64,000 bases of DNA from Prevotella vespertina (GCF_009728485.1 NZ_VVIQ01000003.1:62001-126000), one strand, 5' to 3'. Positions 16,826-26,296 are shown, counted from the first letter of the stretch. Made by a program: numbers and translations. Notes: generated from the sequence alone by a model not told the origin.

Positions 16826-16928
16826 TTTTCTCTTGGTTACATTTACGCACACAACGTCCTTCATCTTTCTCCTGTTTTCTCATATCCTAAAGACGCATTT
16901 ACAAAATAAAGTTGTATATTTGCAGTTG
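16796..16928 (+). repeat. 133-bp promoter repeat, copy before cassette 2
   Basis: The sequence is repeated at 20945-21077 with the same length and high identity. Both copies end in TATATTTGCAGTTG directly against an RHS fragment that opens at a different internal point. Its first 28 bp overlap the right arm of the MITE-like element. Confidence 0.9.
16915..16922 (+). promoter_or_regulatory. -7 box at the cassette 2 junction
   Basis: TATATTTG fits TAnnTTTG and sits at the end of the 133-bp repeat, about 60 bp before the first in-frame ATG of RHS cassette 2 (16979). No clear -33 TTTG at the usual distance. Confidence 0.5.
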
Positions 16929-16939
16929 TACACTTCCGT

Positions 16940-19900
16940 TTGACAACGTATAACGGTGACAAACCTTCTGTCTATAACATGACTTACGATGGCTATGGCA
17001 ACATCACACGGATGACGAAGCCGGAGAACTACAATCATCAGCGTATGTTCTATGCTTATACGTATGATGACCTCTATCACAGTCTTGTGACAAGTGTCAA
17101 GGATGCCTACGGCTATAGCTCCAGTACGGCTTATGATGCTCTTTGGAATGCTCCGTCTGTAACGACCGACCTTAACGGACAGAAGATGGAATACACCTAC
17201 GATGCACTGGGCAGACAACAGACAATCCGTGCTCCGTATGAGATTGAAAGCGGTCAGCCATTTACTATCCGCTTTGAGTACTTCCCTGCAGAACGCAAGG
17301 CACATACCATTCATTATTCTAAGGAAGGCAACATAGATACCTATACCTTTGCCGACTCGCTGATGCGTGCTGTCCAGACAAAGCAGACGGGTGTAGTGTG
17401 GTCTGGTGGAAGCAATCAAAAAGTCTCTATCGTCAGTGGAAGGGCTGTCATCGATGCCTTCGGACGTAACATTACAGCTTATTACCCAATGACGGAGAGC
17501 CATGGTAATATTGGTACTTACAACCACGCGACGGGTGATCTGCAGGCAAAGACAGAGTATGATGCGCACGACCGCACTATGAGTGTTACGCTTGCTGACG
17601 GCAGTGTGACACGTACGGCTTACTCTATCGGCAGCCATGACGGTGAACCGATGCTCCAGACAACAGTCACGGATGCACTGGGACGACATGCGGAGAGCTA
17701 TACGGATGCCAAGGGGCGCAACCGTGAAACGGTGCAGCATGCTCGTGGTGAGGATATCACGGTGAAGTACAGCTATGACCCTGTTGGTCAGGTGATGACA
17801 GTTCAGCATCCTAACGGTAGGGAGACGAAATATGCCTACGACCTACTTGGTCGCAAACTGATGGTGAACCATCCTGATGCTGGTGAAACGGATATGACCT
17901 ATGATGCGGCAGGTAACCTCCTGACGAAACTCACGGCAGAGCTTAGGAAGTCGATATCTGACAAGGGTTACATCTCTTACACCTACGATTTCGAGCGACT
18001 CCATGAGGTACTTTATCCAGAAAATCTCTTTAATCGTGTTACTTATACCTATGGTAAGTCTGGCGATAAGTATAACCGTGCCGGTCGTCTTGCCCTCGTT
18101 GAGGATGCTTCGGGCGGTGAAGCGTATTACTACGGCAGACAGGGCGAAGTTGTTAAGACTGTCCGAACGGTCATGGCGAGCGTGGCAGACATCAGGACTT
18201 ATGTCTATGGTGCTACGTATGATAGCTGGAACCGTGTGCAGACGATGACTTATCCTGATGGTGAAGTGGTGACTTATCACTATAATGCTGCAGGACAGGT
18301 GGAGAGCCTTACGAGCAATAAACAGGGACATCAGAGCGTTATTGTTGACAGGATAGGTTACGACAAGGAGGGTCATACGGTCTATACGAAACTTGGTAAT
18401 GGCACGGAGACTACCTATACCTACGACAAGCAGCGTGAGCGTCTGCAGGTGATGAACCTTACAGCGGATGGTCAGACTGTGATGGAGAACAGGTATCGTT
18501 ATGATGCTGTGGACAATATCCTCGGTATCACGAATGCTGCCAACCCAACGTCGCTGACGAAACTCAATAGGGCGAAGCTGGGAGGAAGGAGTTCGCATAC
18601 GTATGAGTATGATGAGCTGAACCGCCTTATTCATGCCAGCGGTAAGGCAAAAAGTGCAAGTTACGACATGGTGATGTCGTTCGGACGGATGAGTGAGCCG
18701 CTGACTAAGGTGCAGAAGGTGGACTCAACAACAACTGCCAAGTCTTATAACTTTGCTTATAAGTATGAGGACAGTAACCATCCGACGGCTCCAACGCAGA
18801 TTGGTCACGACCATTACACATACGATGCCAACGGTAATCCTACACTGGTAACGAACGACTCAACGAACACTACCCGTGAGATGTATTGGGATGAAGACAA
18901 TCGTCTGATGGTACTCTCTGACAACGGCAAGACGAGTCGTTATACTTACAATGCTGCTGGTGAACGCATCATGAAGAGTTACGGTACGATGGAGGGTGTG
19001 TATATCAATGGTGCACCGCAGGGTATTACTTTCCACGAGACGGATAACTTCACGCTTTATCCTGCAAGTATCCTCTCTGTAAATAAGAATCGCTTTACAA
19101 AGCATTACTTCCTTGGTGACAAACGAGTTGCTTCAAGGATAGGAACAGGTCTGTTTAACAATGTCTATGGACGTAACGGCTCATATGTAACCGCTGGTCA
19201 GCAGGACTACGCTGAACGTATGAATCAAATCCAACGTCAGAAGGAAGCGTATTATAAACAGCAGGGCATTGCACCTGGTGTACCTACAATGAAGGGTGCG
19301 TATGGTGATCCAGAGAACACGGGTGTAGGGTATAATGCCGTCCTCACCGAACTCGGCAACCATGATGTGCCACAGGGTTGGATTCAGACTCCACATCCTA
19401 ACACCACACCAAATACCAACCCCGGTCCTCCTGTAAGCTGGAACGACCCGAGTAACCCTGATGACCCGCAGGCTGGTTATGGCTATGTTCCTAATGATAC
19501 TACACGTGAAGAAACCTTCTTCTATCACAGTGACCACCTCGGTAGTACATCTTACATCACAGATGATAAAGCCAACATCACACAGTATGATGCCTACCTG
19601 CCTTATGGTGAGCTGTTAGTGGATGAACATAGTAGTAGCAAGGACATGCCGTATAAGTTCAATGGCAAGGAACTTGACGAAGAAACGGGGCTGTACTATT
19701 ACGGAGCCAGGTACATGGACCCCAAAATCTCCATGTGGTTAGGGGTAGACCCGTTGAGGGAGAAGTATCCAAGTGTTACCGGATATTGTTATACGATGGA
19801 TAACCCCATCGGCTTGATGGATCCAACAGGAATGGCTCCCAAATATCCTACAATAAAAGAGACAATTGTATATGGAATGAAACATAGTAGAACTTTTAAG

Positions 19901-20383
19901 AAACTATTATCACTTGCGGGTATTACTCTGAAAAACTATGACCAGAATATCTCATTTGGTAGATATACAGCGACAGATGGAGAAACAGGTAAGATAACAT
20001 TAACAAAAGGAACAAATAAGAAATATCAGATTGTTAAACTGGCACATGAGTTGTCTAATCGGATAAATGTCAAAGCTTTTAAGTCATATAGAAGGCAGGT
20101 CGAGATGGGTAAGATTACTGCCGCTAAATATGCAAATCTAGTTGCAGGAGTGGAAGTTGACGGTGAAATTAATCAAATAAAAGTTGCAGCAGACTTACAC
20201 TTTCACTACCCTGAAAAACGATATGAAAACGTTAACTCTTTAATTGATAAATATATAGGAGATAGGAAAACCAAACTCAAAGATTATATTATTCCCTCAA
20301 CCCAACATATAAAGGAATATACAAGTATTGGGAGAGGTTATAGAAGTGCATATTTGATAAAAAACAAAAAAAAGAGGCAATGA
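16940..20383 (+). CDS. 5'-truncated RHS/YD-repeat gene, cassette 2, with HELSN-containing tip
   Basis: This is the longest cassette, up to 1147 residues. The frame opens within the YD repeats with TTG at 16940; the first ATG is at 16979. There is no signal peptide or N-terminal domain. YD repeats and core fill residues 1-955, ending LYYYGARYMDP and GVDPLREKY. The tip of about 190 residues contains LAHELSNR near residue 1035 and, about 35 residues on, a Glu-rich GVEVDGEINQIK helix. This recalls the HExxH...E layout of zinc peptidases, but the second His is Asn, so activity is uncertain. Its stop overlaps the next gene by 4 bp (ATGA). Confidence 0.8.
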   Translation: MTTYNGDKPSVYNMTYDGYGNITRMTKPENYNHQRMFYAYTYDDLYHSLVTSVKDAYGYSSSTAYDALWNAPSVTTDLNGQKMEYTYDALGRQQTIRAPYEIESGQPFTIRFEYFPAERKAHTIHYSKEGNIDTYTFADSLMRAVQTKQTGVVWSGGSNQKVSIVSGRAVIDAFGRNITAYYPMTESHGNIGTYNHATGDLQAKTEYDAHDRTMSVTLADGSVTRTAYSIGSHDGEPMLQTTVTDALGRHAESYTDAKGRNRETVQHARGEDITVKYSYDPVGQVMTVQHPNGRETKYAYDLLGRKLMVNHPDAGETDMTYDAAGNLLTKLTAELRKSISDKGYISYTYDFERLHEVLYPENLFNRVTYTYGKSGDKYNRAGRLALVEDASGGEAYYYGRQGEVVKTVRTVMASVADIRTYVYGATYDSWNRVQTMTYPDGEVVTYHYNAAGQVESLTSNKQGHQSVIVDRIGYDKEGHTVYTKLGNGTETTYTYDKQRERLQVMNLTADGQTVMENRYRYDAVDNILGITNAANPTSLTKLNRAKLGGRSSHTYEYDELNRLIHASGKAKSASYDMVMSFGRMSEPLTKVQKVDSTTTAKSYNFAYKYEDSNHPTAPTQIGHDHYTYDANGNPTLVTNDSTNTTREMYWDEDNRLMVLSDNGKTSRYTYNAAGERIMKSYGTMEGVYINGAPQGITFHETDNFTLYPASILSVNKNRFTKHYFLGDKRVASRIGTGLFNNVYGRNGSYVTAGQQDYAERMNQIQRQKEAYYKQQGIAPGVPTMKGAYGDPENTGVGYNAVLTELGNHDVPQGWIQTPHPNTTPNTNPGPPVSWNDPSNPDDPQAGYGYVPNDTTREETFFYHSDHLGSTSYITDDKANITQYDAYLPYGELLVDEHSSSKDMPYKFNGKELDEETGLYYYGARYMDPKISMWLGVDPLREKYPSVTGYCYTMDNPIGLMDPTGMAPKYPTIKETIVYGMKHSRTFKKLLSLAGITLKNYDQNISFGRYTATDGETGKITLTKGTNKKYQIVKLAHELSNRINVKAFKSYRRQVEMGKITAAKYANLVAGVEVDGEINQIKVAADLHFHYPEKRYENVNSLIDKYIGDRKTKLKDYIIPSTQHIKEYTSIGRGYRSAYLIKNKKKRQ
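18177..19765 (+). repeat. RHS core repeat, copy 2
   Basis: It is nearly identical to 13133-14730 and 21423-23010. In addition 17838-18176 matches 21077-21422, so copies 2 and 3 share about 1.9 kb. Divergence begins after the codons for GVDPL. Confidence 0.9.
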
Positions 20384-20802
20384 TGAAAAATATAAAATTT
20401 CCACTTATTATATTTTTAATAATGTTTATATCATCCTGTAATGCTCAAAAGATAAAACAGAATGATATCCATAATACGAATAAGTATTCTTTTATTGACA
20501 ATAAAAAAATCAAATTCAAGATATTGAAGATAGCTGACGAATCTACTTTTCCCATAACTGATATTGGATATCGGGTTATTATCGATTTAGATTCTAAAGA
20601 AAATCGCATTCTTGAAGGAGTGAAAAAAGAAGAATGGATACAAATGTTAAGGAACAATAAGAAAGATTACGCTGCAAATATTTTATTATATTATCTTTAT
20701 AAGCGTGAAGCTGCTGTTCTTTTAGTGCATATCGGCATTCGAGAATGGCGGATTAGTATGAAAGATGATGATATTTCATATTGGAAACAAACATTAAAAT
20801 AG
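20380..20802 (+). CDS. Putative immunity lipoprotein 2
   Basis: A 140-residue protein with a lipoprotein signal peptide (hydrophobic stretch then FISSC near residue 19), hence a periplasmic or outer-membrane location. It overlaps the RHS cassette 2 stop by 4 bp, which implies translational coupling. The mature domain is charged and has no family I recognise. A periplasmic immunity protein fits a toxin tip that acts in the periplasm; the alternative is an unrelated lipoprotein. Confidence 0.6.
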   Translation: MMKNIKFPLIIFLIMFISSCNAQKIKQNDIHNTNKYSFIDNKKIKFKILKIADESTFPITDIGYRVIIDLDSKENRILEGVKKEEWIQMLRNNKKDYAANILLYYLYKREAAVLLVHIGIREWRISMKDDDISYWKQTLK

Positions 20803-20820
20803 TATTATATCTGGTATCCT

Positions 20821-20946
20821 ATGTCATATTCTAAGAGGAGCATATTTGTATCTTATCTCTTGCTTATTTGCTTAGGAGCAAATGCACAAGTAAAACTTGA
20901 TATGATATATAATGATGCTGTGATTCATCTATATGAAGAGTTGTAA
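20821..20946 (+). pseudogene. Short ORF with signal peptide, probably truncated gene start
   Basis: A 41-residue frame opening at ATG 20821 encodes a clear signal peptide ending LGANAQ, then only about 18 further residues before TAA. The sequence changes at 20945 into the 133-bp promoter repeat. The simplest reading is the 5' end of a secreted-protein gene cut off when cassette 3 was inserted. It could be a start of another immunity gene or of a full-length RHS gene. Confidence 0.5.
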
Positions 20947-21077
20947 AATTAAAACTTAATTAGGGATTTTGATGCTTTTCGCTTGGTTACATTTGCACGC
21001 ACAACGCACCCTATCCTTCCCCGTTTTCGCATGATCTAAAGACACATTTATAAAATAAAGTTGTATATTTGCAGTTG
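20945..21077 (+). repeat. 133-bp promoter repeat, copy before cassette 3
   Basis: It matches 16796-16928 over its full length. The -7 box TATATTTG is at 21064-21071. It abuts the RHS sequence at WYTYDLLGRKL, an internal point different from cassette 2. Confidence 0.9.
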
Positions 21078-23787
21078 GTATACCTATGACTTGCTTGGTC
21101 GCAAACTGATGGTGAACCATCCTGATGCAGGTGAGACGGATATGACCTATGATGCGGCGGGTAACCTCCTGACGAAGCTTACGGCAGAGCTTAGGAAGTC
21201 GATATCTGACAAGGGTTACATCTCTTACACCTACGACTTCGAACGACTCCATGAGGTACTTTATCCAGAAAACCTCTTTAATCGCGTTACTTATACCTAT
21301 GGTAAAGCTGGCGATAAGTATAATCGCGCTGGTCGTCTTGCCCTTGTAGAGGATGCGAGTGGCGGTGAAGCCTACTACTACGGTCGACAGGGTGAAGTGA
21401 CGAAGACTGTACGTACAGTGATGGCGAGCGTGGCAGATATTAGGACTTATGTCTATGGTGCTACGTATGATAGCTGGAACCGTGTGCAGACGATGACTTA
21501 TCCTGATGGTGAAATGGTGACCTACCATTACAATGCTGCTGGACAGTTTGAGCGTCTTACGAGCAATAAACAGGGACGTCAGAGCGTTATTGTTGACAGG
21601 ATAGGTTACGACAAGGAGGGTCATACGGTCTATACGAAGCTCGGTAATGGCACGGAGACTACCTATACCTACGACAAGCAACGTGAACGTCTGCAGGTGA
21701 TGAACCTTACAGCGGACGGTCAGACTGTGATGGAAAACAGGTATCGTTATGATGCTGTGGACAATATCCTCGGTATTACGAATGCCGCCAACCCAACGTC
21801 GCTGACGAAACTCAACAAGGCGAAGCTGGGAGGAAGGAGTTCGCATACGTATGAGTATGATGAGCTGAACCGTCTTATTCATGCAAGCGGTAAGGCAAAG
21901 CGTGCATCGTATGATATGATGATGTCGTTCGGACGGATGAGTGAACCGCTGACAAAGGTGCAGAAGGTGGATTCAACGACAACTGCTAAGTCTTATAACT
22001 TCGCTTATAAATATGAGGACAGTAACCACCCGACGGCTCCAACACAGATTGGTCACGATCATTACACGTATGATGCCAACGGTAATCCAACATTAGTAAC
22101 GAACGATTCGGCGAATACTACCCGTGAGATGTATTGGGATGAGGATAACCGCCTGATGGTCTTAAGCGATAACGGCAAGACGAGTCGTTATACTTACAAC
22201 GCTGCTGGTGAACGTATTATGAAGAGCTATGGAACAATGGAAGGTGTGTATATCAATGGTGCACCGCAGGGTATCACATTCCACGAGACGGATAACTTCA
22301 CGCTTTATCCAGCAAGTATCCTCTCTGTCAACAAGAATCGCTTTACGAAGCATTACTTCATTGGTGACAAACGAATCGCTTCAAGAATAGGAACAGGTCT
22401 GTTTAATAATGTCTATGGGCGTAATGGCTCATATGTAACGGCTGGTCAGCAGGACTACGCTGAACGCATGAATCAGATTCAGAAGCAGAAAGAAACATAC
22501 TATAAACAGCAGGGCATTGCCCCTGGTGTACCTACAATGAAGGGTGCGTATGGGGATCCTGAAAATACAGGTGTGGGCTATAACACTGTGATTACCGAGC
22601 TGGGCGACCATAGTGTACCAGAGGGCTGGATACAGACTCCGAAACACAACACTACTGAAGGAAATGAGCCTGGTGCTCCAATTAGCTGGAACGATCCAAC
22701 GAACCCAGAGAATCCACAGCCTGGCTATGGCTACGTGGACAATGACACAACGAAGGAAGAGACTTTCTTCTATCACAGCGATCACCTTGGTAGTACAAGT
22801 TATATCACAGACAATAAAGGCAATATCACTCAGTACGATGCTTATTTGCCGTACGGTGAATTGCTTGTTGATGAACATAGTAGTAGTGAGGATATGCCGT
22901 ATAAGTTCAATGGCAAGGAGATGGATGCAGAAACTGGCTTGTACTACTATGGTGCAAGGTACTTGAACCCTGTTACCTGTCTGTGGTATGGGGTGGATCC
23001 GCTGGCAGAGAAGTATAAAGAAATAGGTTCTTATGTTTATTGTGCAGACAATCCAATAAATTTATTTGATCCTGATGGTCAGAAGTTTATATACAATGCT
23101 CAAGGAAAATTCTTAAGGAAAGAAGGAAAAGATAATCTTGTATATATTGAACGAGATGGTAAATTGACTCAGTTAATTGATCATGGAAATGGTATGACAG
23201 ATGAACAGTTTAATATTGCTGCTCATATTGTAGATGTAGAATCGAGTGATGCCCCAAATGAAAGCTTGTGGATTGCACATGCAGCTAATAATGCAGTTGA
23301 TGGTAAAGATGTGAATTACGCACATGTAAGAGTAAAAGGAGGGCCTAGAGTAAAGAACCATTCTTTATATGAACAACTGAATGATCAAAATTATTCGACT
23401 ACTCCTGCATCAGCAAGAGTTGCTTATGATAAAGATTATCTTACAAGTTCTACAAGAACTACTGCAAGAGCAGGTATAATAGATGCATTACAATCAGATA
23501 TTGATCCAACTCATGGTGCAACGTTGTGGGACGGAACAGATTTTGCAACTAAAGGGCTTAGCCATCCAAAATTTAGACAGTATAATAAAATAACAATACC
23601 AGATAATATCAGAAAAGATTATGTTTATCGAAATGAAAGCTATTTACAGAGGATAAAATCAAAGATGCAGGTGTCACCCGTTTTTGAGAGGAATGGAATT
23701 TTTATTCATGATGGCAAAAGTACAGCAAAATTCTCTCTAATAGCGACAGGTACATTTGGTAGAACTATATTTTGGCATAAAAAATAA
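21061..23787 (+). CDS. 5'-truncated RHS/YD-repeat gene, cassette 3, with hydrolase-like tip
   Basis: The open frame gives up to 908 residues, but its first codons fall in the promoter repeat, so translation must begin later; homologous RHS sequence starts near 21077 and no strong ribosome binding site is visible. YD repeats and core run to about residue 660 (LYYYGARYLNP, GVDPLAEKY). The tip, residues about 675-908, contains IAAHIVDVESSDAPNES with WIAHAANNA, then GATLWDGTDF. The A-x-V-x-E pattern recalls cell-wall hydrolases of the SleB/lysozyme type; this is a tentative call. A secreted protein gene follows 6 bp later. Confidence 0.8.
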   Translation: MYICSWYTYDLLGRKLMVNHPDAGETDMTYDAAGNLLTKLTAELRKSISDKGYISYTYDFERLHEVLYPENLFNRVTYTYGKAGDKYNRAGRLALVEDASGGEAYYYGRQGEVTKTVRTVMASVADIRTYVYGATYDSWNRVQTMTYPDGEMVTYHYNAAGQFERLTSNKQGRQSVIVDRIGYDKEGHTVYTKLGNGTETTYTYDKQRERLQVMNLTADGQTVMENRYRYDAVDNILGITNAANPTSLTKLNKAKLGGRSSHTYEYDELNRLIHASGKAKRASYDMMMSFGRMSEPLTKVQKVDSTTTAKSYNFAYKYEDSNHPTAPTQIGHDHYTYDANGNPTLVTNDSANTTREMYWDEDNRLMVLSDNGKTSRYTYNAAGERIMKSYGTMEGVYINGAPQGITFHETDNFTLYPASILSVNKNRFTKHYFIGDKRIASRIGTGLFNNVYGRNGSYVTAGQQDYAERMNQIQKQKETYYKQQGIAPGVPTMKGAYGDPENTGVGYNTVITELGDHSVPEGWIQTPKHNTTEGNEPGAPISWNDPTNPENPQPGYGYVDNDTTKEETFFYHSDHLGSTSYITDNKGNITQYDAYLPYGELLVDEHSSSEDMPYKFNGKEMDAETGLYYYGARYLNPVTCLWYGVDPLAEKYKEIGSYVYCADNPINLFDPDGQKFIYNAQGKFLRKEGKDNLVYIERDGKLTQLIDHGNGMTDEQFNIAAHIVDVESSDAPNESLWIAHAANNAVDGKDVNYAHVRVKGGPRVKNHSLYEQLNDQNYSTTPASARVAYDKDYLTSSTRTTARAGIIDALQSDIDPTHGATLWDGTDFATKGLSHPKFRQYNKITIPDNIRKDYVYRNESYLQRIKSKMQVSPVFERNGIFIHDGKSTAKFSLIATGTFGRTIFWHKK
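21423..23010 (+). repeat. RHS core repeat, copy 3
   Basis: It is nearly identical to copies 1 and 2 up to about 22550, then more diverged over 22550-22800 (the proline-rich linker before ETFFYHSDHLGST) and similar again to 23010. Confidence 0.9.
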
Positions 23788-23793
23788 TTTTAT

Positions 23794-24336
23794 ATGAAAA
23801 AGTTTATTCTTATTTTATTCATTATTATTTTTTCAGCTCCTAGTATAAATGGGAAAGCTCAAAGAAAATGGCAAGGATATTTAATTCCACAAGGGTATGT
23901 TATTGTTGATAGCCTTACCTTAAATGGACAGAATACCCAAATAGCTATATTTAGCCCTTATAGTATGACAGCTGACGGTTGTGAAAAATACGTTGATAAA
24001 GGGGAAAATAGGATTCTTTTGATTAAGCGTGATTCTCACTTTTATAGATTTGATAATGTTATATCTAATGACGTTTATGGTTATATTGATGGGAACGAAA
24101 GTCTTAAAGAAAATGGGAATGGATTTGAATTGTGGTTTGAAAAAGGGCAGAGTTGTACTTTTGAGTATCACATTTATATTGGATTTTTTAATTCAAAAAT
24201 TAAAATAACGCACATTACATTAATTACTTTATGTAATGATAAAAAGAAGGTAAAAAATATAAGATATAAAAACTTTTTACTTAAGAATTTTCATCGGAAT
24301 TTAATCGATAAATTAAAAAATAAATATAGCATGTAA
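23794..24336 (+). CDS. Putative immunity protein 3, secreted
   Basis: A 180-residue protein with an N-terminal signal peptide (MKKFILILFIIIF then INGKAQ), so it is exported to the periplasm. It starts 6 bp after RHS cassette 3. The mature part is strand-rich with a basic, helical C terminus; no family is recognised. An exported partner fits a tip that attacks peptidoglycan, as suggested by the motifs in cassette 3. It is AT-rich compared with the RHS core. Confidence 0.6.
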   Translation: MKKFILILFIIIFSAPSINGKAQRKWQGYLIPQGYVIVDSLTLNGQNTQIAIFSPYSMTADGCEKYVDKGENRILLIKRDSHFYRFDNVISNDVYGYIDGNESLKENGNGFELWFEKGQSCTFEYHIYIGFFNSKIKITHITLITLCNDKKKVKNIRYKNFLLKNFHRNLIDKLKNKYSM

Positions 24337-24367
24337 TTTATTAGAAAGATATTTATCTTATGATCAT

Positions 24368-25230
24368 ATGCTATACTGGGAGGAGGAGAACCGCCTGATG
24401 GTGTTGAAAGACAACAACGGCATCAACCGCTATACCTACAATGCTGCTGGTGAGCGTATCATGAAGAGTTACGGTACGATGGAGGGTGTGTATATCAATG
24501 GTGCGCCGCAGGGAATCACGTTCCACGAGACGGATAACTTCACGCTCTACCCTGCTTCGATAATCAGCATCAACAAGAACCGCTTCACAAAACATTACTT
24601 CCTTGGTGACAAACGAGTTGCTTCAAGAATAGGAACAGGTCTGTTTAACAACGTTTATGGAAGAAACGGCTCATACGTAACCGCTGGTCAGCAGGACTAT
24701 GCAGAACGTATGAATCAGATTCAGACACAGAAGGAGGCATACTATAAGCAGCAGGGCATCGCCCCTGGTGTACCTACAATGAAGGGTGCGTGCGGTGATC
24801 CGGAGAACACGGGTGTTGGTTATAATGCTGTCCTTACAGAACTCGGCAACCACAATGTGCCACAGGGTTGGATTCAGACTCCACATCCTAACACGACACC
24901 AGGCACCAACCCCGGTGCCCCTGTCTCATGGAATGACCCGAGCAATCCTGATGACCCGCAGGCTGGTTATGGTTATATTCCAAACGACACTACGAAAGAG
25001 GAGACCTTCTTCTATCACAGTGACCACTTAGGCAGCACGTCTTACATCACAGACGATAAAGCCAACATCACCCAGTATGATGCCTACTTGCCATACGGCG
25101 AACTGTTGGTTGATGAACATAGTAGCAGTGAAGACCTGCCGTATAAGTTCAATGGCAAACAGTTCGATAACGAAACTGGTCTGTACTATTACGGTGCAAG
25201 ATATATGAATCCTATCACGAGTTTATGGTA
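24368..25230 (+). repeat. RHS core repeat, copy 4 (partial)
   Basis: It corresponds to the last 0.86 kb of copies 1-3. The first 70 bp differ more (for example NNGINRY in place of NGKTSRY), so this copy may stem from a second core lineage. Confidence 0.85.
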
Positions 25231-25927
25231 TGGAGTGGATCCTCGTATAGGAGAAATGCCATTTAGTAGTTCTTACTCTTATTGTGACAACCATCCCATT
25301 AATTTTATAGATAAAAAAGGTGATAAGAAACTTAATTGGTTTATATTGACAAAAGGTATTCCTCCACAAAATGATATTAGAAATAATTCTGCATATTTTA
25401 GAAACAATTATGATAATAATGTTGTAAATATATGGGCTCATGGACTAAAAGACCCTTCGGATAAAAAATATCGTCAACAAGCATGGGGGATAGGTATATC
25501 TAAACTTAGTTCAGGAGAGCGGTGGATGGAAGTTGCTTCATACTTATCTAGGGATGTTTCTTTATTTGCAAGGCGTATAGACATTGCCGATAAGGGATGG
25601 CGGAAAAGGAACAATGGTCATCCTATATTGGTCTTACATAGTTGTGCTTCATCTACCTTTGCACAAGAAATCTCTGCATCTAAAGAATTTAAAGGGGTTA
25701 TCATTATTGCCCCAGATGTAACATTACATACCACAAAAGAAAAAGGAGAATGGCTTAATTCTTTAGTTTACGGGAAGCACTATGAGAAGAAACGTTCAGG
25801 ATTATGGCATGTATATATGAATGGATCTCCTCTTAAAGATGCAGCGGGGAAAGAAATTATATATGGTGCAAAAGCACAACCTGGTACAAGAGGATTTGAT
25901 TATAGACTCAATACAAAAAAGAAATAA
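24368..25927 (+). CDS. 5'-truncated RHS gene, cassette 4, with cysteine-peptidase-like tip
   Basis: This is the shortest cassette, 519 residues from ATG 24368. It keeps only the last part of the core, from MLYWEEENRLMVL to LYYYGARYMNP and GVDP near residue 290. The tip (about residues 315-519) has NIWAHGLKDP near residue 355 and ILVLHSCASSTFAQEIS near residue 420. His-Gly followed by a Cys after a hydrophobic strand is the layout of clan CD cysteine peptidases (caspase, C80, CHAT), so a protease toxin is plausible. It starts only 31 bp after immunity gene 3. Its partner gene begins 0 bp after the stop. Confidence 0.8.
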   Translation: MLYWEEENRLMVLKDNNGINRYTYNAAGERIMKSYGTMEGVYINGAPQGITFHETDNFTLYPASIISINKNRFTKHYFLGDKRVASRIGTGLFNNVYGRNGSYVTAGQQDYAERMNQIQTQKEAYYKQQGIAPGVPTMKGACGDPENTGVGYNAVLTELGNHNVPQGWIQTPHPNTTPGTNPGAPVSWNDPSNPDDPQAGYGYIPNDTTKEETFFYHSDHLGSTSYITDDKANITQYDAYLPYGELLVDEHSSSEDLPYKFNGKQFDNETGLYYYGARYMNPITSLWYGVDPRIGEMPFSSSYSYCDNHPINFIDKKGDKKLNWFILTKGIPPQNDIRNNSAYFRNNYDNNVVNIWAHGLKDPSDKKYRQQAWGIGISKLSSGERWMEVASYLSRDVSLFARRIDIADKGWRKRNNGHPILVLHSCASSTFAQEISASKEFKGVIIIAPDVTLHTTKEKGEWLNSLVYGKHYEKKRSGLWHVYMNGSPLKDAAGKEIIYGAKAQPGTRGFDYRLNTKKK

Positions 25928-26296
25928 ATGATGTATAAATTAAGTAATCTCTTAGTTATAGCTTTTTGTTTTACATTTGTAGGTTGTACTTGTAATGATA
26001 AACAACCAAAAACAAAAGAATTTAATGTGTTACAACAGAAAATATATGCTACAGAGGTTTCAAAAGAGGATCTTGATATTCCGATGATAGCAACTGCTAT
26101 ATATAGCAATGGAACACATTTTTATGGGACGGATAAGGTTTATTATGAACTATCAGAAGGAGAGTTGACAAAAATTAGAAGTATTTTAAGCAAACAATTA
26201 CCAAAGATGATACCAGTCAATACAATTGGATCTAAATACTTATTTCAAACAATACCTTGCATATATGTATCGGGGGCGTATCTATGTATTAGTTAA
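25928..26296 (+). CDS. Putative immunity lipoprotein 4, possibly frameshifted
   Basis: A 122-residue lipoprotein (signal peptide ending FVGC near residue 20) starting directly after RHS cassette 4. It stops soon after a run of five G at about 26272. In the frame beginning 26226, the sequence continues as RGRIYVLVNLYKYYY and about 55 further residues, which look like a natural extension of the strand-rich domain. A one-base slip at the G run would join the two. It may be a broken gene, or a phase-variable one. Confidence 0.5.
   Translation: MMYKLSNLLVIAFCFTFVGCTCNDKQPKTKEFNVLQQKIYATEVSKEDLDIPMIATAIYSNGTHFYGTDKVYYELSEGELTKIRSILSKQLPKMIPVNTIGSKYLFQTIPCIYVSGAYLCIS

Noticed and set aside
17843..18634. 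Long minus-strand open frames opposite the RHS cores (also 16880-17809 and 20956-21882)
   Set aside because: They lie antisense to clear YD-repeat coding sequence, are Ile/His/Arg-rich without any domain and repeat in every core copy; codon bias of the sense frame explains them.
13138..25927. RHS proteins as a type VI secretion effector locus
   Set aside because: No PAAR, VgrG, Hcp or sheath gene and no N-terminal domain is present in the window, so the export route cannot be assigned.
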